From Rhodohalobacter sp. SW132 (GTDB lineage Bacteria; Bacteroidota; Rhodothermia; Balneolales; Balneolaceae), in NCBI RefSeq assembly GCF_003390325.1, contig NZ_QUOK01000001.1, positions 1,046,708 through 1,110,707 of the forward strand: a DNA stretch of 64,000 bases. The letters run 5' to 3'. Numbering within the stretch: position 1 is the first letter of the stretch; every line of letters starts with the position of its first letter. Shown here piece by piece: positions 1 through 9,185 of this stretch. The notes beneath the pieces were generated by a model. That model was not told the DNA's origin. It did no database searches and worked only from the letters and a program-made list of their open reading frames with translations. Made by a program: the position numbers and the translations under genes.

Positions 1-2
1 CA

Positions 3-122
3 TTAACTTTCTCTGTAAAAGAGCATTACAGCATCAAAACCTCAATGAATCTGCTTCTGATGATTCTTGATGCGGAGAAAGCCACTGAACCTGATGGTGT
101 TCAGGTTTTGGAAAGTCAATGA
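3..122 (+). CDS. C-terminal fragment of an unidentified protein (partial at left edge)
   Basis: An open frame enters from the left edge and reads 39 codons to a TGA at 120-122. I do not recognise the family; the visible tail is a mixed hydrophobic and acidic stretch. The main support is that its stop overlaps the ATG of the next small gene in an ATGA arrangement (119-122), the usual sign of translational coupling in an operon. The rest of the gene lies outside the window, so the function cannot be given. Confidence 0.4.
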   Translation, partial: LTFSVKEHYSIKTSMNLLLMILDAEKATEPDGVQVLESQ

Positions 123-358
123 GAAGTTTGTCGCCTAAATATCATCAAGAGAGCGAGTGCAATTACCTTCTTCTCCTTTTTGGGTGCCTGATCTATGCAG
201 CTGTACTTCTGTTCTGGCTTTTTGGTTATGGCGATACAACATTTATGATATTTGGCGGGATTTCAGCGCTGATCACGATTTTAAACAGTTATGATTCAGG
301 AGGAAAACCCCCAACAGGTACGGTAGTTGAGACTGGAATTGACTGCGAATCCATTTAG
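119..358 (+). CDS. Small membrane protein, unknown function
   Basis: This 79-residue protein has two closely spaced hydrophobic stretches (about residues 15-36 and 40-57) and a short polar C-terminal tail, so it is probably a two-helix inner-membrane protein. The ATG overlaps the stop of the preceding frame by four bases, which suggests it is the last gene of an operon entering from the left. No family is recognised. The length and coupling make it more likely real than random, but homologue conservation is unknown. Confidence 0.45.
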   Translation: MRSLSPKYHQESECNYLLLLFGCLIYAAVLLFWLFGYGDTTFMIFGGISALITILNSYDSGGKPPTGTVVETGIDCESI

Positions 359-726
359 CCCGTCAAAATGACTCATTGAACAGTAGCTGCATTAATGAAT
401 CTGGTTTTGTTTCAAGCCTCAGCATCCAAGTCTCGAAGAGACGACAGAATGTAGCCCCACAGTTCACTGTGGGGCGGGTTGGCCGGCAACGAACCTCATC
501 AGTGCCGGGACTCATTGGTTACCGGGTTTTCTGTTTTACTCCGAGGTATAGTATGGGCTACGGTCTTTGGTATCTGCAAGGATTATGTTTGTCAGCTTAG
601 CCATTCTTTAATCAGACTTCTGGACTTTGTTAGGAATGGATTTGGCTGATTTTTTGCATCCTTTTTCATTCAATTTCGTGTACATTCTACCGTTATTCAT
701 CTATCCCTAAACCGATCTTCTTTTAA
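359..726 (+). repeat. Non-coding spacer with a hairpin-rich, REP-like segment
   Basis: No convincing gene is seen in this stretch before the M16 peptidase. It holds a perfect small hairpin at 430-442 (GTCTC/GAGAC) and a stronger one at 455-474 (stem CCCCACAG/CTGTGGGG, loop TTCA), followed by GC-richer sequence to about 580 and then an AT-rich leader into the next gene. Closely spaced palindromes of this kind are typical of dispersed repetitive extragenic elements. Repetition elsewhere in the genome was not tested. Strand is nominal. Confidence 0.4.
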
Positions 727-3546
727 ATGAAACGCACGTCTTTTTCTTTTTTGATTTTCTTTGCCGGTCTGATTTTATCTGCAGCCTGGAACCCATCCTA
801 TGGTCAAACTGATTTTTCTGTTGAGTATGAAAAATTTACGCTCGATAACGGCCTGGAGGTAATTTTCCACAAAGATGATTCAAATCCTGTCGTGGCAGTA
901 GCGCTCACCATCCACGTGGGTTCGGCCCGGGAGCTGCCGGGACGAACCGGATTTGCTCACCTGTTTGAACATCTTCTCTTCCTTGAATCGGAAAACCTGG
1001 GGCGTGGCGGACTCGATCAAATGAGCAGCCGAATTGGCGGATCAGGGGCCAATGGTTCCACCAGCCGCGATCGCACCAACTACTTTCAAACCGTGCCGAA
1101 AGACGCCCTCGAAAAGATGATCTGGGCGGAAGCTGATAAAATGGGCTTCTTCATCAACACGGTAAGCAGCGAAGTTCTGGAGAAGGAGAAGCAGGTTGTG
1201 AAGAACGAAAAGCGTCAGGGTGTGGATAATGCGCCTTACGGTCATACGAACTTTGTGATCCATCAAAATCTCTACCCGGAAGGCCATCCGTACAGCTGGC
1301 AAGTGATCGGCTCGCTGGATGATCTGCAGGCCGCTACGCTGGATGATGTGCGCCAGTTTTACAACAACTGGTACGTGCCGAACAACGCAACTTTAGTAAT
1401 TGCGGGCGATTTCGATTCGGACCAGGCCCGCGAGTGGATTCACAAGTACTTTGATGAAATTCCGCGGGGCGATGAGATCGAGGCGATGGATAAAAAGCCG
1501 GCCAATCTTTCCGAAACAAAGAAACTCTATCACGAAGATAACTACGCCCGCCTTCCTGAACTGCGCATGACGTGGCCGGGAGTGGAGCAGTATCACCCTG
1601 ACAGCTACCCGCTTCAGATCCTGACCCAGCTCCTGGCCGATGGCAAAACGGCGCCGCTTTACCAGGTGCTCGTGGAAGAGGAAGAACTGACGTCCGGCAT
1701 CAGCATGTTCAACTCAACCTCTGAACTCGCCGGTGAAATCGGGCTGCGGGTGAGAGCGTATCCAAATACCGATCTGAATGCCGTCTCCGAAGCAATTGGC
1801 AGTGCCTTTGAAAGGTTTGAAACCGACGGATTTTCTGATCGCGATCTTGAACGGGTGAAAGCGGGTATTGAAACGAGTTTTTATAACGGGCTGACCAGCG
1901 TGCTCGGCAAGGCCTTTCAGCTTGCGCAATACAACATTTTTGCCGGGGATCCGGGCTACATCAACCGCGATATTCAGCAGACACTCGACGTCACACGCAA
2001 GGATGTGCTGCGGGTGTACGAGCAGTACGTGAAAGGCAAGCATTATGTAGCTACCAGCTTTGTGCCACGAGGCCAGGCTGATCTCGCCCTGGAAGGCTCA
2101 GAGGAGGCCGAAGTGGTCGTCGAAGAGATCGTGGAGGGAGCCGAGGAGGAGATTATTGAACCGGGCGAACCCGACTTTGAACGCACCCCATCGAGCTTCG
2201 ACCGAACGGCGGAGCCGCCTTACGGGGAAGCACCGCAAATCACCCCGCCAAATGTTTGGACCTCTGAACTCGGCAACGGTATGAGCCTGTATGGAATTGA
2301 GGATTTTGATCTTCCGCTGGTTCATTTTGATATTCGGATTCGGGGAGGATTGCTGGCTGAAGATCCCGAAAAAACAGGGGTTTCAAATCTTCTGGCCGGC
2401 GTGATGACCCGCGGCACAGAAAACCGCACGGCGGCTGAACTGGAGGAGGCGATCGATCTGCTTGGCGCAAGCATCAACGTGCGATCCGGGCAGCAGGAAT
2501 TTGTGATCTCGGGAACAACGCTTTCGCGAAATTATGAGCAGACGATTGAGCTTGTGGAAGAGATTCTGATGGAGCCGCGCTGGGATGAGCGCGAATTTGA
2601 GCTGGCGCGCCAGAGTGTGCTCAGCCAGATCGCCCAGCAGAGCTCCAATCCAAACAGCATCGCCACAGCAGAATTCAATAAGCTGCTTTATGGCGAAGGG
2701 CACATTTTATCATTCAGTTCACTCGGTACTGAGGAAAGCGTTGAGGCGATTGCAATGGACGATTTGAAGGCATACTATAATGAGTATATCGCGCCGGAGC
2801 TCTCCACATTTCACGTTACAGGAGCGATCAGCCAAAACAATCTGGTCAGTTCGCTGGATGGAATTAACAGCCGGTGGGGAAATCGCGGAGCGGAAGTTGT
2901 CAATCCGGATATGCCGGAACCGGTGTCAGAATCCCGGGTCTATTTTTACGATGTGCCAAACGCTTCGCAGTCTGTTTTGCGAATCGGGTATCTCTCACTG
3001 GAAGAGACGGCTGACGATTACTACCCGGCAACCGTGATGAACTACATCCTGGGCGGCGTCGGGTTTGCATCCAGGCTCACGCAGCAGCTTCGTGAAGGAC
3101 AGGGCTATACATATGGCATTCGCTCCGGTTTTAGCGGCTCTGATATTCAGGGGCCGTTTACCATCAACAGCGGCGTGCGAAGCAACGTTACGCTCGAAGC
3201 GACGGCGCTGATCCGGGATATTCTCGCCGACTATCCTGATACTTTCACCGATACAGATCTGGAAAACACAAAAAGTTTTCTATTGAAAAGCAATGCGCGC
3301 GCATTTGAAACGCCGGGTGCCAAACTTGGTATTCTGCGCACAATGAGCAGCTATGGCTGGAGCGCCGAATATATCCGGGAGCAGGAGCAGGTTGTGGAGG
3401 ATATCACCATAGAAGAAATTCGAACCCTGGCCCGCCAGTATGCCGATCCCGACCGGATGATCTACCTGGTAGTTGGGGATGCGCGAACCCAGTTATCCCG
3501 GCTGGGCAATCTCGGTTTTGGTGATCCGGTTTTGCTGAATGATTGA
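727..3546 (+). CDS. M16 family zinc metallopeptidase, double-length (pitrilysin/insulinase type)
   Basis: A secreted or periplasmic peptidase of 939 residues. A signal peptide covers about residues 1-26. The N-terminal M16 half carries the inverted zinc motif HLFEH (H78, E81, H82), with the downstream glutamate probably E161 in the KNEKRQ stretch. An acidic, proline-rich linker (about 455-500) joins it to a second M16 unit (about 510-930), which has the family's R/Y-type substrate-binding segment (GQGYTYGIRS, near 795) but no zinc motif. This one-chain active plus inactive arrangement is well known for M16 proteins. It probably degrades peptides in the periplasm. It is preceded by an AT-rich leader without a Shine-Dalgarno sequence, and nothing suggests an operon partner. 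Confidence 0.93.
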   Translation: MKRTSFSFLIFFAGLILSAAWNPSYGQTDFSVEYEKFTLDNGLEVIFHKDDSNPVVAVALTIHVGSARELPGRTGFAHLFEHLLFLESENLGRGGLDQMSSRIGGSGANGSTSRDRTNYFQTVPKDALEKMIWAEADKMGFFINTVSSEVLEKEKQVVKNEKRQGVDNAPYGHTNFVIHQNLYPEGHPYSWQVIGSLDDLQAATLDDVRQFYNNWYVPNNATLVIAGDFDSDQAREWIHKYFDEIPRGDEIEAMDKKPANLSETKKLYHEDNYARLPELRMTWPGVEQYHPDSYPLQILTQLLADGKTAPLYQVLVEEEELTSGISMFNSTSELAGEIGLRVRAYPNTDLNAVSEAIGSAFERFETDGFSDRDLERVKAGIETSFYNGLTSVLGKAFQLAQYNIFAGDPGYINRDIQQTLDVTRKDVLRVYEQYVKGKHYVATSFVPRGQADLALEGSEEAEVVVEEIVEGAEEEIIEPGEPDFERTPSSFDRTAEPPYGEAPQITPPNVWTSELGNGMSLYGIEDFDLPLVHFDIRIRGGLLAEDPEKTGVSNLLAGVMTRGTENRTAAELEEAIDLLGASINVRSGQQEFVISGTTLSRNYEQTIELVEEILMEPRWDEREFELARQSVLSQIAQQSSNPNSIATAEFNKLLYGEGHILSFSSLGTEESVEAIAMDDLKAYYNEYIAPELSTFHVTGAISQNNLVSSLDGINSRWGNRGAEVVNPDMPEPVSESRVYFYDVPNASQSVLRIGYLSLEETADDYYPATVMNYILGGVGFASRLTQQLREGQGYTYGIRSGFSGSDIQGPFTINSGVRSNVTLEATALIRDILADYPDTFTDTDLENTKSFLLKSNARAFETPGAKLGILRTMSSYGWSAEYIREQEQVVEDITIEEIRTLARQYADPDRMIYLVVGDARTQLSRLGNLGFGDPVLLND

Positions 3547-4071
3547 TTAATGAAGATCACTTGAGCGGGCAACCCCATTTAAAAGATGACAGTTGGATAA
3601 ATCCCCACTCGAGAGGGGATAGAATTGAGAAAGCGCGCGAAGCGAGGCTTTCGAAAATCAGGGGTGTGTTCCCAAAAGCTTTGATCAAAACTTAACTCTC
3701 ATTGTGGCTCCTGGCCATTCCAACACACCCCTCGGTTTGAAAATCTGCGTTCCGCAGTTTTCAATTCCATTTTCGCTTGCGCGGGTAAAAAGAGGAACCC
3801 TCTCAAAAAGGGGATTTCCTTCAAGGAATAAATCTGTCATCAGCAGCTGCTAATTTCGCCTAAAAGCAGAGCAACACCATTTTTGAGGCAACAGTACAAA
3901 AGTCCCCTCTTGAGAGGGGATTTAGGGGTGTGTTCGTGATGGCAAAACACTTCGATTGAAGCCTGTAAAAAGCACATTTTACAATCTATCACCGTTAGGC
4001 TGTCCAAAAAGGTTGTCAGCTTCCCCATCACTTATTAGACAACCTCTTATCATTCAAGAATTGAACCCGGC
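3547..4071 (+). repeat. 525-bp intergenic block of dispersed palindromic repeats
   Basis: No gene is supported here. Related degenerate palindromes recur: CCCCACTCGAGAGGGG near 3604-3619, CAGGGGTGTGTT near 3660, its inverse ACACACCCCTC near 3723, a CCTCTCAAAAAGGGG variant near 3797, and TCCCCTCTTGAGAGGGGATTT near 3902 followed by AGGGGTGTGTTC. The same family appears near 15770-15815 and 21100-21137. The units occur in both orientations and look like a short non-autonomous repeat family that accumulates between genes. Strand is nominal. Confidence 0.6.
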
Positions 4072-4875
4072 TCAAATTGCCTTTAGTTTGGTAAAACAGA
4101 CAATTCCTTTGTTGAATTGATCTTCAACTTTGAACCCTGCCCGTTCAAAAAGTGCGTTGCTCTCTTCAATCGTCCAGAATTGTAGTCCTCCAAATCCGGC
4201 CGGTCCCTGTAGCAGTTTGCCGGCAATTGAGCCTGCTTTCAGGAGGTGCATCATAAAAAACAAACCGTCTTTTTTGATAACGCGCCGGCATTCATACAGA
4301 ACTTTCAGCTCATCGGTGAGTTCATTGAGGGTGCCGCCCATCATCAGTCCGTCAAACGTGCCGGCAAAAAACGGCATCTCGCGGGCATCGGCACGAATCA
4401 GATAAAGGTCAACGGATTCTTTCGCTGCTTTTTTTCGCGCTTCCGATAGCATCGGCCGGGAGAAATCAATGGCTGCGACTGAGGAATCCGCACTGATTTT
4501 TTTTACCGTTCGGGCATAAAGTGCTGTTGAACAGCCCACATCGAGATACAAACCGCCCGGTTTAGGTTCCAGCCAGTCGGTCAGAAGCTCTTTCTCTTTT
4601 TCGATAGGAAATGATTCGCCGGTAAGAATAGAGATCGACTGATTCCTCCAAAGATCTTCATAAACAGATGCGGTGATCCCGAAATGATTGCTTTGCTGGG
4701 CCAGGGAGTAGGAGTGTTTTTTTGTAAACAGATCGGCAATGTTGCTTTTAATCACGTACTCCTTTCCATTACCTGATGTGAGCGTTCCGGAGTAAGGTTC
4801 CGACAGTTTTGAGGCGGCTTCCGGAAGAAGAATGGAGTGCTGGTCGCTGTCGGGTGCACGTAATTTAAGGTCCAT
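4072..4875 (-). CDS. Class I SAM-dependent methyltransferase with degenerate Trm112-like N-terminus
   Basis: A 267-residue protein with a Rossmann methyltransferase core: motif I LDVGCSTALY (about 111-120), an acidic loop AIDFSRPML (about 137-145), RADAREMPF (about 160-168) and the post-motif NEL segment. The first 50 residues have the spacing and hydrophobic pattern of a Trm112/RlmA-type zinc ribbon ending in NIADLF, but all zinc cysteines are absent. The substrate cannot be told; small molecules, quinones or lipids are all possible for this UbiE/Methyltransf_11-like fold. It stands alone upstream of a repeat-filled spacer. Confidence 0.85.
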   Translation of the reverse strand: MDLKLRAPDSDQHSILLPEAASKLSEPYSGTLTSGNGKEYVIKSNIADLFTKKHSYSLAQQSNHFGITASVYEDLWRNQSISILTGESFPIEKEKELLTDWLEPKPGGLYLDVGCSTALYARTVKKISADSSVAAIDFSRPMLSEARKKAAKESVDLYLIRADAREMPFFAGTFDGLMMGGTLNELTDELKVLYECRRVIKKDGLFFMMHLLKAGSIAGKLLQGPAGFGGLQFWTIEESNALFERAGFKVEDQFNKGIVCFTKLKAI

Positions 4876-5020
4876 AAGGCATTTTGAGTCTAAGGGTTAG
4901 GCCATGTTACGGCACAACACCGGCGGAGTTACAGGGGTTCTTTTTTCGGAAAGGAAGATTAGAAAAAGAAACGAAAAAATCGCTTATGAAAGATAGAAAC
5001 CGCCATTCGCTCTGTGTGCC

Positions 5021-5812
5021 TTACTTCTGAATCACAATCGATATTTGTGCTCCTTTTTCCACGCCCAGCATCTCGTGCGCATCACCTTTGTTGATAGCGA
5101 TCTCCAGCATGCCCGCGCTTCCGATGTAGGCAGCCGGTTCGCCTTCGGTTACCTCTCCAAATGTATTCACCAGCCGGTCAAGTATGGTATTTCCCACGTA
5201 GATTTTGATATTGGGATCCTCACCGGCTTCTTCAATCATCTCTTTTGGAATATTACTGATCAGGTTGCCGAATCGGTCGATATGCACAATCCATCCCTGG
5301 ATACCATCTTTATCTGATATGGGTACGGCCCAGCGGTAGGTTTCCAGGCTCTCCAGCGGCTTCCCCAGTTCATGGATATCTGTTCCGTTTGCAAGATGAG
5401 CGGCTACCGGCGCAAAAATATCGCGCCCGTGAAAAGTATTTGACGGGTTTGGCCGCCAGAATTTCGAATTTGTCAGTTCCACCGTGTGATGCTCATATTG
5501 ATCGGCAATCAACGAGAAGATGCCGTTATCGGGTCCTACAAAAATCTGGTCCTTAATCTGCATGGCAATCGGTTTCCTCTGCGTGCCCACACCGGGATCT
5601 ACAACTACCAGATGTATGCTATTTGGAGGAAACAGCATAGCCGAATTTCGCACAACCCATGCTCCGGCCATAATATCCTGCGGGGGAATTTCGTGAGAAA
5701 TGTCGATCATCCTCACCCCGGGCGCGATTGAAAGAATCACTGCTTTTAACACTCCGACATAGTGATCCTGAACTCCGAAATCAGTTGTAAGAGTGATCAG
5801 TGGCAACATCAA
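5021..5812 (-). CDS. SAM hydroxide adenosyltransferase (DUF62 / SAM hydrolase family)
   Basis: A 263-residue protein matching the DUF62 family, which hydrolyses S-adenosylmethionine to adenosine and methionine and is related to fluorinase and chlorinase. The N-terminal LTTDFG motif, the VVVDPGVG stretch, the GPDNG loop and the TFHGRDIFAPVAA segment with the catalytic Asp-His-Arg set are all present. The frame opens with TTG directly after the dnaN stop; an ATG one codon later (5809) may be the true start. The immediate junction with dnaN implies co-transcription. The family's physiological role is still poorly defined. Confidence 0.92.
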   Translation of the reverse strand: MMLPLITLTTDFGVQDHYVGVLKAVILSIAPGVRMIDISHEIPPQDIMAGAWVVRNSAMLFPPNSIHLVVVDPGVGTQRKPIAMQIKDQIFVGPDNGIFSLIADQYEHHTVELTNSKFWRPNPSNTFHGRDIFAPVAAHLANGTDIHELGKPLESLETYRWAVPISDKDGIQGWIVHIDRFGNLISNIPKEMIEEAGEDPNIKIYVGNTILDRLVNTFGEVTEGEPAAYIGSAGMLEIAINKGDAHEMLGVEKGAQISIVIQK

Positions 5813-6928
5813 TCAGGCATAGCTGTTCAGCATCACGGGCATTACAAGCATCAGCATTTCTTCCCCTTCCGATTCATCCGCAGGTTTTACAATTCCCGCA
5901 CGATTAGGAGTTGAAAATTCAAATGTGGCTTCATTACCATCTACATTGCTCAGAATGTCGGCGAGATATTTGGCATTAAACCCGATCTCCATCTCTCCCG
6001 CATCGTATTCACAGCTGATGGTCTCCTTTGCCTCGCTGCTCATATCAATATCTTCTGCGCGGATTGTGATTTTATCACTGGAAAGCTGCAGACGAATCTG
6101 GCGTGTTGTAGTGCTTGAAAAAACCGCTACACGTTTCACAGTGGAGAGCATCTGGTCTTTTTCAATACGGAGAATTTTGTCGTTATCCCGTGGAATTACT
6201 GATTCGTAATTTGGGTACTGCTCATTAATCAGCCGGGTGATGATGATGGTGTTGCCGCTCTTAAACTGAACGTGATCATCGGAGATAGTCAGGTCGCAGT
6301 CGGCACCGTCGAGTGCTTTCGATACAAGGTTGAGTGCTTTTTCGGGTACGATAAAACTGAGAGGGGTGTCGGAGCTGAGGTTTGAGTTGACAAACCGTAC
6401 AAGACGATGTCCGTCGGTTGCTACGAACTTGCTGCCAGATGTGCCGATATCGAAATAAACACCCATCATGGCCGGACGCAAATCATCCGTGGATACCGCA
6501 AACATTGTGCGCTGGATTGCGTTAACGATCAGATCGGTATCGGTATTCAGATGAACTCCCTCATTCATATTTGGAATCTCGGGGTACTCATCAAAATCTT
6601 CACCAACCAGCTTATATTTCCCCTTATCAGTGCTAAAGGTTACGTTATGATTCTCATCAACGGTAAAGAAAACCGGGATGTTGGGAAGCTGGCGAAGCGT
6701 CTCCTGCAGACGTTTGGCAGGAATGGCAACGGCACCCTCTTCTTCGATATCCGCTTCGATGTACTCAACAATTGAAATCTCGAGGTCGGTGGCCGTTAAT
6801 TTGAGCCGCCCGTCTTCGCATTCAAATAAAATCGTTTCGAGAATTGGCAGGGTTGCCTTTGAAGGAACCGCTCCGATGACGGCTGAAAGCCCTGCGTTAA
6901 GGTCACTGCTGGATACATTAAATTTCAT
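5813..6928 (-). CDS. dnaN: DNA polymerase III beta subunit (sliding clamp)
   Basis: A 371-residue clamp protein made of three similar domains (about 1-120, 130-245, 246-371). It forms the ring that tethers DNA polymerase III and other clamp binders to DNA. Recognisable segments are the N-terminal LPILETILFE, a central DDLRPAMMGVYF region and the C-terminal VMPVMLNSYA, close to the standard MPMR ending. It is followed without a gap by the SAM hydrolase gene. It is not next to dnaA or an obvious origin here; no DnaA-box cluster was seen in the 180 bp upstream. Confidence 0.97.
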   Translation of the reverse strand: MKFNVSSSDLNAGLSAVIGAVPSKATLPILETILFECEDGRLKLTATDLEISIVEYIEADIEEEGAVAIPAKRLQETLRQLPNIPVFFTVDENHNVTFSTDKGKYKLVGEDFDEYPEIPNMNEGVHLNTDTDLIVNAIQRTMFAVSTDDLRPAMMGVYFDIGTSGSKFVATDGHRLVRFVNSNLSSDTPLSFIVPEKALNLVSKALDGADCDLTISDDHVQFKSGNTIIITRLINEQYPNYESVIPRDNDKILRIEKDQMLSTVKRVAVFSSTTTRQIRLQLSSDKITIRAEDIDMSSEAKETISCEYDAGEMEIGFNAKYLADILSNVDGNEATFEFSTPNRAGIVKPADESEGEEMLMLVMPVMLNSYA

Positions 6929-7110
6929 AGCCCGGGATCAAAAAGTTGATAAATAACGGTCGTGTTTGATCAAAAAATACACCTTTTATAAGACAAGGTA
7001 TACTAATAAATCTTACCTCCTACCGCAACAAGTATTGAAACCAAAATTTAAATTCTGATCAGCTTATTCTATCGGTTAAAAATAATTCCTGAGCTGACAA
7101 ACAGAGCCAC

Positions 7111-7974
7111 TCAATCGAAACGTGTCTCCCGGATAAATACAAAATAGTAGATAATGGCAATCATCACTCCGCCGCCGATAATATTGCCGATGGATACGAA
7201 AAACAGGTTGCTGGATATAGACCAGAATGTGATTTCCGACGGAAGTTCCAGGTCTATATCATCCACTTCGGTAATCAGCGCAAAAAAGAACTGGAACATG
7301 TTCCCCGTGCTATGCTGAAAATTTAGTGCAGGAACAGCGGCAACAGGAACGAGAAGAGCAATAAATTTATCTGTTACCGTGCGTCCGGCCATTGCGATCC
7401 ACAGCCCGGCACAAATCAGAAGGTTCCCGAAGATCCCGATCACCATCGTCTCCAGAGGTCCAAACGATAATTTTCGGGCAGATATGGTTTTGGCGGTTTC
7501 TATAAATGCATTATCGAGCTGGTTGGCAAGGCCCGAAAAGTAGAATAGTGTTACAATAAACATTGCACCGAACAAGTTTGCCAGCAGAACCAGGCTCCAG
7601 TTTTTTGATATCTCGAGCAGGGACAGTTTTCCGGAAGCCCAGCCCATGGCCGACAAATTGTTGGTTGTAAAAATTTCTGCGCCCGATATAAATGCCATAA
7701 TATATCCCACAGCGTAAAAGAAAGGGGCTATAATCAATGCCGTGCCGACATCAATTTCGGGATGAGCCATGATAAAAAGTTCATACAGGGCCCCGATTGA
7801 TATAAACGCACCTCCCATCAAGCCGAGAGTTAAAGTTTTATAGATGGGGTAGCGCGTTTTTTTTACACCAACATCCATCACATGACGCGCAACCATATCC
7901 GGCCGGTACGCTTCCATATCAATCGGACCGGTCTTGCTCTTACCGGATGTTTTATTCGCGTTTGTTTCGCTCAT
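7111..7974 (-). CDS. Formate/nitrite transporter (FNT) family channel
   Basis: A 287-residue inner-membrane protein with six hydrophobic segments, the FNT fold of pentameric channels for formate, nitrite, hydrosulfide or related small anions. The first helix carries GGAFISIGALYE, a central segment NLFGAMFIV, and the conserved channel histidine is H221 in FQHSTGNMF. The charged N-terminal extension of about 40 residues is as in the YfdC-like branch. The anion cannot be assigned from sequence. It is followed downstream only by intergenic DNA and the methyltransferase/dnaN block. Confidence 0.9.
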   Translation of the reverse strand: MSETNANKTSGKSKTGPIDMEAYRPDMVARHVMDVGVKKTRYPIYKTLTLGLMGGAFISIGALYELFIMAHPEIDVGTALIIAPFFYAVGYIMAFISGAEIFTTNNLSAMGWASGKLSLLEISKNWSLVLLANLFGAMFIVTLFYFSGLANQLDNAFIETAKTISARKLSFGPLETMVIGIFGNLLICAGLWIAMAGRTVTDKFIALLVPVAAVPALNFQHSTGNMFQFFFALITEVDDIDLELPSEITFWSISSNLFFVSIGNIIGGGVMIAIIYYFVFIRETRFD

Positions 7975-8107
7975 TACTGCTCAGGATAATTAAATAGTTT
8001 CGCGTAAATGCCATTAAAGGGAATTCAAACTTCAAGCGTTCATCAAAGTAGATTCCTTTGCACGTTCAGCGTGAAAGCGATAGGTATGGCTCGCTTAATC
8101 AGATTCG

Positions 8108-8479
8108 TTAGGTGAGCGGATTCTTTGCAAATATATACTCTTCTACAGGCTCACCCTTGATCAGGTGTTCCTGAATGATTCGCTCAAGAACTCCCGGGGT
8201 ACAGGAGTGATACCAAATCCCCTCTGGATAAACCACCGCAATCGGTCCGCGTTTGCACACCCTCAAACAATTCGCTTTTGTTCTGAATACCCCGCCGTCG
8301 CCATCAAGATCAAGTTTGCGCAGTCTCGATTTTAGGAATAGCCAGGATTTTAATCCATCTTCGTGGCGGCAGCATTTCGGATTGGTTTGATCCGCACAAA
8401 TAAAGATGTGCCGCTTGATCCCGGAAATTTTAAGTTCGTTTGCCTTTTTTTGAAGTCGTTTTAAACTGCTTTGCTCCAT
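8108..8479 (-). CDS. Thioredoxin-like [2Fe-2S] ferredoxin domain protein
   Basis: A 123-residue soluble protein with the thioredoxin-like ferredoxin pattern: an IFICAD strand with C28, further cysteines at C36/C37, then the [10 protein letters not shown] loop with C71 and C75, followed by YPEGIWY and a helix. The four cluster-ligating cysteines of this family can all be accounted for. It probably carries electrons, but no partner enzyme sits beside it. It lies on the same strand as the FNT channel, 133 bases upstream of it. Confidence 0.87.
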   Translation of the reverse strand: MEQSSLKRLQKKANELKISGIKRHIFICADQTNPKCCRHEDGLKSWLFLKSRLRKLDLDGDGGVFRTKANCLRVCKRGPIAVVYPEGIWYHSCTPGVLERIIQEHLIKGEPVEEYIFAKNPLT

Positions 8480-8582
8480 AGTTTTTATCTTCTCACATAA
8501 TCAGGTACATCGAATAGATCCGGATCTGATAGATCATGGGAACGTAACTCTGACTGAAATATAAATTGAAAATCATTCATTC

Positions 8583-9149
8583 ATGACCGATTCATCCGAT
8601 TATTTGTCACAGATCCGAAAGCTCACGGCCAATCAACTGCGTGAAATCTTACAACAGCTGATTCACCATTCTGATGAAAATAAACAGATTTTACAGCTTT
8701 ATCTCGAAAAAGCACAATCTTCCGATAAATCAGCCCGGTTAACACTCACGGATGTTAAAAGAGAACTGAAGGAGCACCTGTATGGAAGATCTCACTTTCC
8801 TGTGGTTAACTTTAAACAAGCACGGCAAACGGTGGAAAAATCGTGCATAGCATTTGAATCTGATCCAAAACAAAGAGCGGATGCACTTCTCTTTTATGTT
8901 GAGCTGGGTACAGAGATTTCCGCATCATTTGGTGATTTCGGATCGGATTTCAACGAATCACTCATGCAAACATTTGATCAATTCTGTGATCACTTGAAAG
9001 AAAACCGGCATCTTTTAGTCCACTTCCAGGAAAGGCTGAACCGCGTATTATCTGATGCATCCGATTCTGCCGAAGAGGTTGAAACCTTCTTCAAAAACCG
9101 AACTCTTGAACTTGCATCTTCTTCCGTGGGAGATGAGCCGGGATCCTGA
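8583..9149 (+). CDS. Conserved hypothetical protein (possibly DUF6155-like)
   Basis: A 188-residue soluble, mostly helical protein without signal peptide or membrane segment. The N-terminal third (LTANQLREILQQLI and the following helix) and the LTDVKRELKEHL segment resemble small Bacteroidota proteins of the DUF6155 type, but I am not certain of the family and no catalytic motif is visible. It is divergent from the ferredoxin gene and convergent with the ABC pair. The ATG has no Shine-Dalgarno, as is usual in this window. Confidence 0.7.
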   Translation: MTDSSDYLSQIRKLTANQLREILQQLIHHSDENKQILQLYLEKAQSSDKSARLTLTDVKRELKEHLYGRSHFPVVNFKQARQTVEKSCIAFESDPKQRADALLFYVELGTEISASFGDFGSDFNESLMQTFDQFCDHLKENRHLLVHFQERLNRVLSDASDSAEEVETFFKNRTLELASSSVGDEPGS

Positions 9150-9185
9150 ATCCGGGTTTCCAGCCAGTTTTTCTGTAGATCTAAT

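Noticed and set aside
376..600. A 74-codon plus-strand frame
   Set aside because: It starts at TTG, lies across the hairpin-rich segment, and its predicted protein shows no domain or signal features; it is most likely a chance reading of a repeat.
3840..4031. A 63-codon minus-strand frame
   Set aside because: Its protein is a translation of the dispersed palindromic repeat (reading SPLKRG-type text) and has no family features.
6929..7110. A possible origin of replication next to dnaN
   Set aside because: No cluster of DnaA boxes or AT-rich unwinding element was seen, and dnaA is not adjacent.
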